Source of the DNA: Curtobacterium herbarum
GTDB taxonomy: Bacteria > Actinomycetota > Actinomycetes > Actinomycetales > Microbacteriaceae
Assembly (NCBI RefSeq): GCF_016907335.1
Contig: NZ_JAFBBT010000001.1
Span: 992,001-1,056,000, forward strand
Direction of reading: 5' to 3'
DNA length: 64,000 bases
Within the stretch, counting starts at the first letter, position 1, and each line of letters begins with the position of its first letter. Shown here piece after piece: positions 40,608 to 49,147 of this stretch. The notes beneath the pieces are model-generated. The model saw only the letters and a list, made by a program, of their open reading frames with translations, was not told the origin of the DNA and ran no database searches. The position numbers were made by a program, and so were the translations under genes.

Positions 40608-42245
40608 ATGCACGTCGTCGTCGTCGGGTCGGGCATCGCCGGCCTCACCGCCGCCATCCGCGCCAGCGCGCTGCACGACGTGACCCTCGTCACGAAGAGC
40701 GCGCTCGCCGACGGCGCCACCGCGTGGGCCCAGGGCGGCATCGCGGTGGCGCTCGGCGCGGACGACTCCGCCGCCCTGCACGAGCACGACACGCACCTCG
40801 CCGCCGCGGGCAGTGCCGATGCCCGCGCCGTCGACGTCCTCTGCACCGACGGCCCGGCCCGGGTCCGCGACCTGCTCGCACTCGGCGTGCCGTTCGACCG
40901 CAGCACCGACCCGGCGACCCTCGACCGGTACGGCGACGACCTGGCCCGCGGACGCGAGGCCGCACACGCCCGCTGGCGGGTCCTGCACGCCGACGGCGAC
41001 GCGACCGGGGCCGCCGTGGAGCGGACCCTCGTCGCCGCCCTGCACCGCCGACACGTCACGATCCTCGAACGGACCTGCCTCACCGACCTCGTGGTCCGCG
41101 ACGGTCAGGTCGTCGGCATCGACGTCGTCGACCTGCTCGGCGAACCCCGGCGGCTCGACGCGGACGCCGTGTTGATCGCCTCCGGGGGCGCCGGGCACCT
41201 GTACCGCGAGACGACGAACCCGCTCGTCGCGACCGGGGACGGCACCGCGGCCGCGTGGCGTGCCGGCGCCGTCGTCGCCGACCTGGAGTTCGTCCAGTTC
41301 CACCCGACCCGACTCGCGGTGCCGGACGGCGGGCTGGTCTCCGAGGCCGTCCGCGGCGAGGGCGCCGTCCTCCGCGACGCGACCGGGCACCGCTTCATGA
41401 CGGACGTCCACCCGGACGCCGAGCTCGCCCCGCGGGACGTCGTGGCGCGCGGCATCGCGGCGGCCGTGCGGGCACAGGACGGCCGACCGGTCCTCCTCGA
41501 CGCGACCGGACTCGACCCCGCCTTCCTCATCGGCCGGTTCCCGGGACTCACGCGCGCCACCCGGGCGGCCGGCCTCGACTGGACCCGCGAGGGCGTCCCC
41601 GTCGCCCCGGCCGCGCACTACGCGATGGGCGGGATCGCGACCGACACGGAGGGCCGCACGAGCCTCCCGGGTCTCCTGGCGGTCGGCGAGGCTGCCTGCA
41701 CCGGCGTGCACGGCGCCAACCGACTGGCGTCGAACTCGTTGCTCGAGGGGCTCGTCTTCGCGGTCCGTGCGGCCGACGCGCTCGGCGGCCCGCGACCGGG
41801 CCGGCTCCGTCTGCGCGGCGACGCGACGCTCGTCCCGCGGGTCGTCCCGGCCGTCGTCGCATCCGTCGACGACCGGACGGGAGGCCCGACCCACCTCGGC
41901 CGGACCGCCCCGGTCCGGCAGACCCTGCAGTCCGTCATGACCGACCGCGTCGGCCTGCTCCGCGACGCGACCGGGCTCGCCGGGGCCCGCGCTGCCCTGG
42001 CCGGACTGTCCGCGCCGGCACCGACCACCGTGCGGGACGCCGAGGACCGCGCCCTGCTCGACCTCGCCCGGCTCACCGCCCTCGCGGCCGAGGCGCGCAC
42101 GGAGTCCCGCGGTGCCCACGCCCGCACCGACCACCCGGACACCGACCCGTCCGCACCCGCGACGACCGCCTGGGTCACCGCGACGCCCGCGCCGGCCGCC
42201 GACGCACCCCTCCGCACGTCCGCCCGACAGGGAGCACTCGCATGA
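40608..42245 (+). CDS. nadB: L-aspartate oxidase
   Basis: 545-residue FAD enzyme that makes iminoaspartate for NadA. VVVVGSGIAGLTAAIRA is the dinucleotide-binding motif; ATAWAQGGIAVAL, EFVQFHPTRL, SEAVRGEGAVLRDATGHRFM and AAHYAMGGIATDTEGRTSLPGLLAVGEAACTGVHGANRLASNSLLEGLVF are the fumarate-reductase/NadB core with catalytic Arg and His. Two bases separate it from nadA, and its stop overlaps nadC. Confidence 0.96.
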   Translation: MHVVVVGSGIAGLTAAIRASALHDVTLVTKSALADGATAWAQGGIAVALGADDSAALHEHDTHLAAAGSADARAVDVLCTDGPARVRDLLALGVPFDRSTDPATLDRYGDDLARGREAAHARWRVLHADGDATGAAVERTLVAALHRRHVTILERTCLTDLVVRDGQVVGIDVVDLLGEPRRLDADAVLIASGGAGHLYRETTNPLVATGDGTAAAWRAGAVVADLEFVQFHPTRLAVPDGGLVSEAVRGEGAVLRDATGHRFMTDVHPDAELAPRDVVARGIAAAVRAQDGRPVLLDATGLDPAFLIGRFPGLTRATRAAGLDWTREGVPVAPAAHYAMGGIATDTEGRTSLPGLLAVGEAACTGVHGANRLASNSLLEGLVFAVRAADALGGPRPGRLRLRGDATLVPRVVPAVVASVDDRTGGPTHLGRTAPVRQTLQSVMTDRVGLLRDATGLAGARAALAGLSAPAPTTVRDAEDRALLDLARLTALAAEARTESRGAHARTDHPDTDPSAPATTAWVTATPAPAADAPLRTSARQGALA

Positions 42246-43198
42246 CCAGCACGACCAGCACGACCGGCACGACCGGCACGACCGGCACGACCAGCACGAC
42301 CAGCACGACCGTCGCACCGCCCGTGGCGGTCCTCGACCCGGGCACGATCCCGCCGCACGCACTCCGCCGGGTGATCGAGACCGCCCTCGAGGAGGACGCA
42401 CCCTGGGGTGACGTCACGAGCGAGACGCTGATCCCCGCCTCGGCCACCGCGACCGCGACCCTGGCGGCCCGTGAACCCGGCGTGCTCGCCGGCGGCGAGG
42501 TCTTCGTCGCGGTGATGCACGCCGTCGACCCGGGCCTCGTCGTCGCGCTCGCACTCCGCGACGGTGCGCCCTTCGCTGCCGGGGACGTCATCGCGAGCGT
42601 CACCGGGTCGGCACGCTCGGTGCTCCGGGCCGAGCGGGTCGCGCTGAACCTGGTGCAGCGGATGTCCGGCATCGCCACCCTGACGGCGCGGTACGTCGAC
42701 GCCACGGTCGGCACCGGCGCCCGGATCGTCGACACCCGGAAGACCACGCCCGGTCTCCGCGCACTCGAACGGCACGCGGTCCGCTGCGGTGGTGGCCACA
42801 ACCACCGCACGTCACTGTCCGACGCGGTGCTCGCCAAGGACAACCACCTGGCCGTGCTGCTCGCCGAGGGGGTCGGCATCGGGGACGCCATCCGTGCCGC
42901 CCGGACCCGACTCGGCCACACCGTGCACCTCGAGGTGGAGGTCGACCGGATCGACCAGATCGAACCCGTCGTCAGCGCCGGCGTCGACACGATCATGCTC
43001 GACAACTTCACCGTGCCGATGCTCCGGGACGGCGTCGCCCTCGTGGCCGGCCGGGCACTCGTCGAGGCCTCGGGCGGGGTGTCCCTCGACACGGTCGCCG
43101 CGATCGCCGCCACCGGGGTGGACATCGTCTCGGTCGGTGCCCTGACCCACTCGGCACGGGCGCTCGACCTCGGGCTCGACGTCGACGTCACCGCCTGA
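42242..43198 (+). CDS. nadC: Nicotinate-nucleotide diphosphorylase (carboxylating)
   Basis: 318 residues. EDAPWGDVTSE, the RMSGIATLTARYV region, DTRKTTPGLRALERHAVRCGGGHNHR, AVLAKDNHL and IMLDNFTV are NadC active-site motifs binding quinolinate and PRPP. ATG 42242 overlaps the nadB stop (ATGA). The first 22 residues are a Ser/Thr/Gly repeat coded by 9-bp tandem DNA repeats (AGCACGACC/GGCACGACC, about 42248-42310), an N-terminal extension absent from typical NadC. Confidence 0.95.
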   Translation: MTSTTSTTGTTGTTGTTSTTSTTVAPPVAVLDPGTIPPHALRRVIETALEEDAPWGDVTSETLIPASATATATLAAREPGVLAGGEVFVAVMHAVDPGLVVALALRDGAPFAAGDVIASVTGSARSVLRAERVALNLVQRMSGIATLTARYVDATVGTGARIVDTRKTTPGLRALERHAVRCGGGHNHRTSLSDAVLAKDNHLAVLLAEGVGIGDAIRAARTRLGHTVHLEVEVDRIDQIEPVVSAGVDTIMLDNFTVPMLRDGVALVAGRALVEASGGVSLDTVAAIAATGVDIVSVGALTHSARALDLGLDVDVTA

Positions 43199-43208
43199 GG
43201 CGCGAGGC

Positions 43209-44348
43209 GTGTTCTACCTCGACCGCGCGGCCACGACGCCGGTCCGCCGCGAGGTCCTCGAGGCGATGTGGCCCTACCTGATCGGGACGTTCGGCAACCC
43301 GTCGTCGACCCACGAGATCGGGGACGCGGCCGCACGGGGTCTCGCCGCCGCCCGGACCGTCGTCGCCGGCGCACTCGGCTGCCGCCCGGGCGAGGTCGTC
43401 TTCACGAGCGGCGGCACCGAGGGGGCGAACACCGCGGTGAAGGGCATCGCCCTCGCCGCACCCCGCGGTCGCCACGTCGTCACGAGCGCGATCGAGCACG
43501 AGGCCGTCCTCGAGAGCTGCCGGTACCTCGAACGGTTCCACGGCTTCGACGTGACGGAGCTGCCGGTCGAACCGGACGGCACCGTCGCGCCGGACACCCT
43601 GCGCGCCGCGCTCCGCCCCGACACCACGCTCGTCTCGATCGCGCACGCCGACAACGAGATCGGCACGGTCCAGGACATCGCGCGGCTCGCCGCGATCGCC
43701 CACGAGGTCGGGGCACGCTTCCACACCGACGCCGTGCAGTCCGCACCCTGGCTGCCCGTCGGCCTCGACGTCCTGGGGGTCGACGCGGTGTCGGTCTCCG
43801 GGCACAAGCTCGGCGCCACGAAGGGGACCGGCGCGCTCGCCGTCCGTGCCGGGGTCCCGCTCGAACCGCTCGTGCACGGCGGCGGGCAGGAACGTGGACG
43901 ACGCTCGGGCACCGAGGACGTCGCCGGAGCGGTCGGCCTCGCCGCCGCCTGGCGGAGCGTCCTCCTCGAGCGGGAGGCCGCGGCAGCACACGCGACCGCC
44001 GTCCGGGACCTCGTTGTCGCCGGGGTGCTCGACCGGGTGCCGGGCGCCCGGCTCACCGGTTCGGCCGAGGACCGCCTACCCGGGCACGCCTCCTTCTGCT
44101 TCCCGGGCGTCCACGGCGAGACGGTGCTGCTCGAGCTGGAACGACGGGACGTCGTGTCCTCCTCCGGCAGCGCCTGCGCCGCCGGCAGCACCGAGGCCTC
44201 GCACGTGCTGCTGGCGCTGGGCCTCCCGGACGACCTCGCCCGCTCGGCCGTCCGACTGACCTTCGACGCGACCCTCACGACGGCGGACGCGACGGTCGTC
44301 GTGGAGGCCGTGGTCACCGCCGTCACGGCGGTCCGGTCGCTCGCCTGA
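43209..44348 (+). CDS. Cysteine desulfurase (NifS/IscS-like)
   Basis: 379-residue class V PLP enzyme. FYLDRAATTPVRREVLEAM, FTSGGTEGANTAVKG, AIEHEAVLES, HTDAVQSAPWLP, the PLP lysine in VSGHKLGATKG, and SSGSACAAGSTEASHVL with the catalytic cysteine are present. The order nadA-nadB-nadC-desulfurase is recurrent; the enzyme is thought to supply sulfur for the NadA [4Fe-4S] cluster. GTG 43209, ten bases after nadC. A weak hairpin region 44370-44400 may end the operon. Confidence 0.94.
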   Translation: MFYLDRAATTPVRREVLEAMWPYLIGTFGNPSSTHEIGDAAARGLAAARTVVAGALGCRPGEVVFTSGGTEGANTAVKGIALAAPRGRHVVTSAIEHEAVLESCRYLERFHGFDVTELPVEPDGTVAPDTLRAALRPDTTLVSIAHADNEIGTVQDIARLAAIAHEVGARFHTDAVQSAPWLPVGLDVLGVDAVSVSGHKLGATKGTGALAVRAGVPLEPLVHGGGQERGRRSGTEDVAGAVGLAAAWRSVLLEREAAAAHATAVRDLVVAGVLDRVPGARLTGSAEDRLPGHASFCFPGVHGETVLLELERRDVVSSSGSACAAGSTEASHVLLALGLPDDLARSAVRLTFDATLTTADATVVVEAVVTAVTAVRSLA

Positions 44349-44471
44349 CGCGGTGTACCAGACGTTCTGCCGGGTCGTCCCGGAACGACCGGGCCCGCCG
44401 CGGCCTCCCGGGCCATCGACCCCTGAACGATGCGTCCCGTTCCCCCTGGGGCGGGGTGGGCTCGGTCTCGC

Positions 44472-44936
44472 TCAGGTGGTCGTGCGGTGCTCGACCGTCC
44501 CGGGCCACCGGTAGTCGAGGTCGTCGGGGACGTCGGGGAACAGCGGCCGGTAGTGCTCCGGGGCCTTCTGCACGAGCTTCGAGCGGTGCGACAGGTGCAC
44601 CCGCTCGTCGGTGTTCCACGAGGGCACCTCGAAGTCGCCGCGCTCGTAGGCCGCCAGGTCCTCGGGCACGAGGGCCAGGTCGGCCAGGGTCTTCTCGAGG
44701 CAGGTGTCCGCGTGCCCACGCTCGAGCCACACCCGGCACGTCGCCTCCTGGTAGGCCATCAGCGCCGGCCGGAAGCCCCGCCACATCGCCGTCACCGGGT
44801 GGTGCTGCCAGCCGTAGTCCGGCAAGATCAGCGCCCGCATCACCTGCAGGGTCTCGACCCGCTGCTTGCCGAGGCGCTTGTCGTCGAGGACCTCGGCAGA
44901 GGCGCGGAAGTCGGCGAAAGGCAGGAAGGTCTGCAT
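44472..44936 (-). CDS. MSMEG_6728-like protein (pyrimidine-dimer DNA glycosylase/endonuclease V family)
   Basis: 154 residues. MQTFLPFADFRASAEVLDDKRLGKQRVETLQVMRALILPDYGWQHHPVTAMWRGF matches the endonuclease V-like family common in actinobacteria (MSMEG_6728 type), with a Thr near the N-terminus as the possible Schiff-base nucleophile region. Repair of UV lesions is inferred from family. TACCGT (complement of 44944-44949) lies seven bases before the ATG: leaderless candidate. Confidence 0.88.
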   Translation of the reverse strand: MQTFLPFADFRASAEVLDDKRLGKQRVETLQVMRALILPDYGWQHHPVTAMWRGFRPALMAYQEATCRVWLERGHADTCLEKTLADLALVPEDLAAYERGDFEVPSWNTDERVHLSHRSKLVQKAPEHYRPLFPDVPDDLDYRWPGTVEHRTTT

Positions 44937-45042
44937 CTGCTGGACGGTACGCCCGCGGGCCGGGGAACGCCCCGCGTCGGCGGGCCGACACATGTCGTCA
45001 CATCGCGGACCGGCGCGTGCGGGGCGTGTGAGCATCGTCCGC

Positions 45043-45639
45043 ATGAGCAGTTCCCTCGTCGTCGGCGTCAGCGGCAGCCCGTCCGACCCGTCCCGCACCT
45101 CGACCCTCGTCACCGCGACCGTCGACCGGCTCGCCGCCGAGCTGCCGGACGCCGAGACCGTGGTCGTCGAGATCGGCCCGCTGCTGGCCGACCTCGGTGC
45201 CGCCGTCGACCGCGAGCACATGTCCGACACCACCCGTGCGGCGCTCGAAGCGGTCGAAGCCGCCGACGTCCTGGTCGTCGGCAGCCCGGCCTTCCGGGCC
45301 GCGTACTCCGGGGCGTTCAAGCTCTTCTTCGACTGGATCGGCCAGTACGACCTGGTCGACACCCCGGTGCTGCTCACCGCGACCGGGGGCAGCGACCGGC
45401 ACGCGCTGCTCGTCGAGCACCAGATGCGGCCGCTGTTCGGGTTCTTCCAGTCGACGACGCTGCCGCTGGCGGTGTTCGGCAACGAGCGGGACTTCGACAA
45501 GCGCGTCGGCGGCTACGACATCGCGAGCGTCGACCTCGAGCTGCGGATCGACCAGGCCGTCCGTCGGGCGATGCCGATCATCCGCGGCGGGTTCGTGGCG
45601 GCGGGCGTCGACGAGGTGCGGCGGCCGGCGGAGTTCTGA
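45043..45639 (+). CDS. NAD(P)H-dependent FMN reductase family protein
   Basis: 198-residue flavodoxin-like reductase. LVVGVSGSPSDPSRTSTLVTATVDRLAAELPDAETVVVEI is the FMN phosphate loop, ADVLVVGSPAFRAAYSGAFKLFFDWIG the second FMN loop, and TATGGSDRHALLVEHQMRPLFGFFQ the third, matching SsuE/MsuE-type and CE1759-type reductases. It could supply reduced FMN to a flavin monooxygenase such as the LLM enzyme at 24036, but that gene is far away. ATG 45043 chosen. Confidence 0.88.
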   Translation: MSSSLVVGVSGSPSDPSRTSTLVTATVDRLAAELPDAETVVVEIGPLLADLGAAVDREHMSDTTRAALEAVEAADVLVVGSPAFRAAYSGAFKLFFDWIGQYDLVDTPVLLTATGGSDRHALLVEHQMRPLFGFFQSTTLPLAVFGNERDFDKRVGGYDIASVDLELRIDQAVRRAMPIIRGGFVAAGVDEVRRPAEF

Positions 45640-45692
45640 CGGGCCTCCCGGCTGGCTGGCGCCGGTCCGGTCCGGTCAGCCGGTCAGGAGGG

Positions 45693-46127
45693 TCAGCCGC
45701 GCAGGAGCGTGGCGACGTGCGCGACCGCCAGGCGGTACCCGTCCGCACCCGCGCCGGCGATGACCGCGGTGGCCGCCGTGGCGACGTGGTCGACGTGCCG
45801 GAACGGCTCGCGCTTCCACGTGTTCGACAGGTGCACCTCGACGACGGGGACGCTCAGCGCCTCGACCGCGTCGTGCAGCGCGACCGAGGTGTGCGCGTAG
45901 GCGGCGGGGTTGATGACGACGGCGTCGTGGTCGTCGAGCGCCTCGTGCAGCCAGTCGACCAGCTCGCCCTCGCGGTTGGTCTGGCGGAAGTCGACCTCGT
46001 GCCCGTGCTCGGCGGCCTCGGCGCGGACGATGCCCTCGAGGTCGGCGAGCGTGACGGTTCCGTACTGCGCCGGGTCCCGGCGGCCGAGGATGTCCAGGTT
46101 CGGGCCGTTGAGGACGAGGATGCGCAT
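45693..46127 (-). CDS. aroQ: Type II 3-dehydroquinate dehydratase
   Basis: 144-residue enzyme of the shikimate pathway. ILVLNGPNLDILGRRDPAQYG opens the fold (catalytic Arg and Tyr loop), INPAAYAHTS and VEVHLSNTWKREPFRH carry the catalytic His and binding residues. Residue order matches AroQ exactly. TAGGCT (complement of 46134-46139) is six bases before the ATG. No other aro gene is adjacent. Confidence 0.96.
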   Translation of the reverse strand: MRILVLNGPNLDILGRRDPAQYGTVTLADLEGIVRAEAAEHGHEVDFRQTNREGELVDWLHEALDDHDAVVINPAAYAHTSVALHDAVEALSVPVVEVHLSNTWKREPFRHVDHVATAATAVIAGAGADGYRLAVAHVATLLRG

Positions 46128-46198
46128 ACCCGGAGCCTACCGAGCGCCCCGGGTGCGCGGCTCCCTGCGACGTCGAGGGCGTTCCGGCCCAGACCCCT

Positions 46199-46270
46199 CG
46201 CAAAACGCAACCCCGGCGGCGTCCCGCAAGGGCACACCGCTGCGAGGAAGCGCCGGGGTTGCGTGTTGCG
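46199..46270. repeat. Long inverted repeat between divergent genes
   Basis: CGCAAAACGCAACCCCGGCG (46199-46218) and its complement (46251-46270) match at 19 of 20 positions, with a 32-base loop. It lies between divergent aroQ and tag, so it is not a simple terminator; it may be a dispersed palindromic repeat or a structured leader. Confidence 0.85.
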
Positions 46271-46296
46271 GAGGAGGGCGGCGGCAGGATGGGGGG

Positions 46297-46893
46297 ATGA
46301 CCGACGACCTGGTGACCGGTGCGGACGGGCTCGCCCGCCCGCTCTGGGCATCGACCGACCCGATGCTCCGCGCGTACTACGACACCGAGTGGGGGATGCC
46401 GGTCCGCGACGAACGGGGCGTGTTCGAGCGGCTCTCGCTCGAGGCGTTCCAGTCCGGGCTGTCGTGGCGGACCATCCTGGCGAAGCGTCCGGCGTTCCGG
46501 GCCGCCTTCGCCGACTTCGACCCGGACGTCGTCGCGGACTTCGGGGACGACGACGTCGCTCGGCTGCTCGGCGACGCGGGCATCGTGCGCAACCGCGCGA
46601 AGATCGCCGCGACGATCACCAACGCGAACGCGACCGTCGCACTCCGGGCGGACGGGGGACTGGCCGACTTCGTGTGGTCCTTCCAGCCGGCCGACACGCC
46701 CCGGCCCCGGACCGCCGCCGAGGTGCCGACGACCAGCCCGGAGTCGACCGCGCTGTCGAAGGCGCTGCGGAAGCGCGGCTTCGCCTTCGTCGGGCCGACC
46801 ACGATGCACGCCCTGATGGAGGCGCTGGGCATCGTCGACACGCACCTGCTCGGCAGCCACCGACGGGCGACCTCGGGCATCTGGCCGGACTGA
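46297..46893 (+). CDS. tag: DNA-3-methyladenine glycosylase I
   Basis: 198-residue HhH glycosylase that removes 3-methyladenine. LRAYYDTEWGMPVRDERGVFERLSLEAFQSGLSWRTILAKRPAFRAAF is the Tag N-terminus with the zinc and base-binding residues, and GFAFVGPTTMHALMEALGIVDTHLLGSHR completes the Zn site. CAGGAT (46285-46290) is six bases before the ATG. Monocistronic. Confidence 0.95.
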   Translation: MTDDLVTGADGLARPLWASTDPMLRAYYDTEWGMPVRDERGVFERLSLEAFQSGLSWRTILAKRPAFRAAFADFDPDVVADFGDDDVARLLGDAGIVRNRAKIAATITNANATVALRADGGLADFVWSFQPADTPRPRTAAEVPTTSPESTALSKALRKRGFAFVGPTTMHALMEALGIVDTHLLGSHRRATSGIWPD

Positions 46894-46907
46894 GGTCCGG
46901 TCGACGA

Positions 46908-47411
46908 TCAGGTGAGCGGGAGCCGCATCTGCAACGAGGCGACCTCGTACCCGAGCTCCTCGTACAGGTGGCGCGCGCCGGTGTTGTAGCCGAAGACGTT
47001 GAGCCCGATGCTCGTCGCACCGGCGTCCCGCGCGATGACGTGGGCGAGCTCGAGCCCCCGCCGCGCGTGGCCCTGCCGTCGGTGTGCCGCGTCGACCTCG
47101 ATCTCGAAGACCCACCACTCGGTGCTGCCCGCCGTGAACGGGCCCACCCAGAGCTGCCCCACCACGGTGTCGTCGTCGAGCGTCAGCTCCCACACGTGGT
47201 GACCCGCTGCCGGCGAGCCGCCCGGGAACCACTTGTCGAGCGACTGCCGCTTGTTCGCCTCGGCGGCCTCGCGGCTCTCACCGCTCCGCATCCGCGAGGC
47301 GACGTAGTCCGCCATCGCGCGGTCCAACCAGCCCGGCATCCGCTCTCCGGGCATCGGCACGAGGCGCACGCCGCTGCCGCGTGGCGTCGTGTCGGGCGCT
47401 GTCTGGTCCAT
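46908..47411 (-). CDS. GNAT family N-acetyltransferase
   Basis: 167 residues. WWVFEIEVDAAHRRQGHARRGLELAHVIARDAGATSIGLNVFGYNTGARHLYEELGYEV contains the GNAT acetyl-CoA loop (RRQGHARRG) and the C-terminal beta-bulge. N-terminal GWLDRAMADYVASRMRSGESREAAEANKRQ resembles YycN/aminoglycoside-like GNATs. Substrate unknown. Two bases separate it from the preceding LysR-like gene on the same strand, suggesting co-transcription. Confidence 0.88.
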   Translation of the reverse strand: MDQTAPDTTPRGSGVRLVPMPGERMPGWLDRAMADYVASRMRSGESREAAEANKRQSLDKWFPGGSPAAGHHVWELTLDDDTVVGQLWVGPFTAGSTEWWVFEIEVDAAHRRQGHARRGLELAHVIARDAGATSIGLNVFGYNTGARHLYEELGYEVASLQMRLPLT

Positions 47412-47413
47412 CG

Positions 47414-48199
47414 TCAGCGGTTGCCCTTCGAGCCGCGCTTCGGCTTGCCGGACATGCCACGCGGGGTGCGGCCGCGACCGGTGGAGTTCTTGCCGCCGCC
47501 GCTCTTCGCGCCGGTGCCCTTCGTGGCGCTCCGCTTGGCGACGGTCTTCGCGTTCGCCGCCGTGGCCTTGCCACCCGGTGCCTTGCCGGACGCCTTCTGT
47601 CGTGCGCCGTCCTGCTCGTCCGGATCTGCGCCTGTTGGCTGGTCCTGCTGCCGAGAGCTGTTCGCGGTGCGCCCACGGACGACGCCGATGAACTCCTCGG
47701 TGAGCTCCGAGGCGTCCTCGTCACGCCAGACGAGCGCGACGCGGGTACCTGGGGAGCCGGCGAGCGGCCGGGAGACCAGGGACTTCCGGCTCTCGGCGCG
47801 GAACAGGGACTGGGGGAGGACGACGACGCCGACGTTGGCCTCGACGAGGTCGAGTGCTGCCGCGACGTCCGACGGGACGGGCCCGGCGTCGAGGACGGTG
47901 ACGCCGGCGAGGTCCGCCTCGGTGACCTCCTCGAGCTCGGCGAGGGGGGAGTCCTTCGGCGCGGCGACGACGGCCGTCTCGGTCCACAGCGGGATCGCGT
48001 GCGGCTGCTCGCCGTCGGCCCGTTCGGGGACCGGCATCCGGGCGAAGACCATGTCGGCGTCACCCTCGATGACGTCGAGGACGTCGTCCGCGGTGACCGG
48101 CATGAGGACCAGGTCGACGTCCGGTCGGCGCTGACGCCAGACCCGTACCCACTTGGCGGGGGAGACCCCGGGTACGAAGGCGATGGAGAGCGCGGTCAT
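47414..48199 (-). CDS. LysR-type substrate-binding domain protein without DNA-binding domain
   Basis: 261 residues. Residues about 1-185 match the LysR effector-binding (periplasmic-binding-like) fold (LSIAFVPGVSPAKWVRVWRQRRPDVDLVLMPVTADDVLDVIEGDADMVFAR); no helix-turn-helix precedes it. The C-terminal about 75 residues are a basic Lys/Gly/Ala tail (KASGKAPGGKATAANAKTV... ) that could bind nucleic acid. Divergent with the DUF5997 gene in a 33-bp promoter gap, a conserved actinobacterial pair. TATGCT lies seven bases before the ATG. Confidence 0.85.
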   Translation of the reverse strand: MTALSIAFVPGVSPAKWVRVWRQRRPDVDLVLMPVTADDVLDVIEGDADMVFARMPVPERADGEQPHAIPLWTETAVVAAPKDSPLAELEEVTEADLAGVTVLDAGPVPSDVAAALDLVEANVGVVVLPQSLFRAESRKSLVSRPLAGSPGTRVALVWRDEDASELTEEFIGVVRGRTANSSRQQDQPTGADPDEQDGARQKASGKAPGGKATAANAKTVAKRSATKGTGAKSGGGKNSTGRGRTPRGMSGKPKRGSKGNR

Positions 48200-48232
48200 G
48201 CACCCGAGCATAGGGGCCGTACTCTGGTCACC
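48200..48232. promoter_or_regulatory. 33-bp bidirectional leaderless promoter
   Basis: TATGCT on the - strand (48207-48212) and TACTCT on the + strand (48220-48225) each lie seven bases from the start codon they serve (ATG 48199 and ATG 48233). Both -35 regions would fall inside the opposite gene or gap. Confidence 0.55.
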
Positions 48233-48610
48233 ATGGCCCAGGAACAGACCATGAAGCCCGAGACCGCTGCCAAGAAGCTCGGCATCCTCCTCTCGGCGAC
48301 GCCCGAGTCGTTCCGTGCGGGCCCGATCGCTCGCACGACGTTCGACGAACTGCAGAGCGAACCGCCGACGTGGCTGCAGGACCTCCGTCGTGACGGTCCG
48401 CACCCCCGCCCGGTCGTCGCCGCGCGCCTCGGGGTGTCGATCTCCGGACTCGTCCGCGCCGGCGTGGACGACGTCCTCACCACGGAGCAGATCAAGGAGC
48501 TGCTGCAGGAGATGCCCGCGTGGCTCGTGCAGGAGCGGTCGACCCAGGCCGCGGTCCGCACCGAGAACGTGCGCGTGAAGCAGGAGCGCGCCGCCCGCAC
48601 CGAGGGCTGA
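48233..48610 (+). CDS. DUF5997 family protein
   Basis: 125 residues. MKPETAAKKLGILLSATPESFRAGPIARTTFDELQSEPPTWLQDLRRDGPHPRPVVAARLGVSISGLVRAGVDDVLTTEQIKELLQEMPAWL is the conserved DUF5997 core, rich in helices with a possible helix-turn-helix (RPVVAARLGVSISGLVRAG). Function unknown; conserved next to the LysR-like gene, it may be a small DNA-binding partner. Leaderless start at 48233. Confidence 0.88.
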   Translation: MAQEQTMKPETAAKKLGILLSATPESFRAGPIARTTFDELQSEPPTWLQDLRRDGPHPRPVVAARLGVSISGLVRAGVDDVLTTEQIKELLQEMPAWLVQERSTQAAVRTENVRVKQERAARTEG

Positions 48611-48618
48611 CCCCACCC

Positions 48619-49128
48619 GTGCACGGGACCGTCGCCGACGCCATGCTCGTCGTGCCGCAGTTCGCCTCGGTGTGCTGCATCGTCGGCGACCGGTACCGCC
48701 CGCGTCCCGGCGTGATCGTCCCTGCGGCCGTGATGCTCGTCGCCATGCTCATGCCGGTCGTGCAGGCCGGTCCGTCGTGGACGATCCTGGCCGCGGCGCT
48801 GCTGCTGTTCCTCGCGCCGATGCCCGTGATGCGCCGGCGTCGGCAGGACGGGCGACGCGCCGAACCGATGGACGTGCACCGCGCGCTGTCCGCCGTGGTG
48901 ATGGCGGGCATGCTCCTGATGGGGCACGCGTCCGAACTCGCGGGCAGTGGCGTGCACGCGCACGCCCTGGTCCTGACCGCCGTGCTCGGTGCCGGGGTCA
49001 TCGGCTACTGCGCCTTCAGCGGGTGGCTGCTCCGCTACGAGTGGGCCCGGGAGGACCGACGCGCGGTCCGGAGCGGCGAGGTCTTCGCGATGACCGTCGC
49101 CGTGATCGGGATGACCCTGGCGATGTGA
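48619..49128 (+). CDS. Hypothetical integral membrane protein
   Basis: 169 residues from the GTG at 48619, or 161 from the ATG at 48643; the choice is uncertain. About five hydrophobic segments (AVMLVAMLMPVVQA, TILAAALLLFLAPMPV, LSAVVMAGMLLMGH, ALVLTAVLGAGVIGY, VFAMTVAVIGMTLAM). Two His residues in MGHASEL and GVHAHAL could bind metal. No family recognised. It follows DUF5997 after eight bases and may be co-transcribed. Confidence 0.72.
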   Translation: MHGTVADAMLVVPQFASVCCIVGDRYRPRPGVIVPAAVMLVAMLMPVVQAGPSWTILAAALLLFLAPMPVMRRRRQDGRRAEPMDVHRALSAVVMAGMLLMGHASELAGSGVHAHALVLTAVLGAGVIGYCAFSGWLLRYEWAREDRRAVRSGEVFAMTVAVIGMTLAM

Positions 49129-49147
49129 CCGGCGTTACGGTGGTGCC

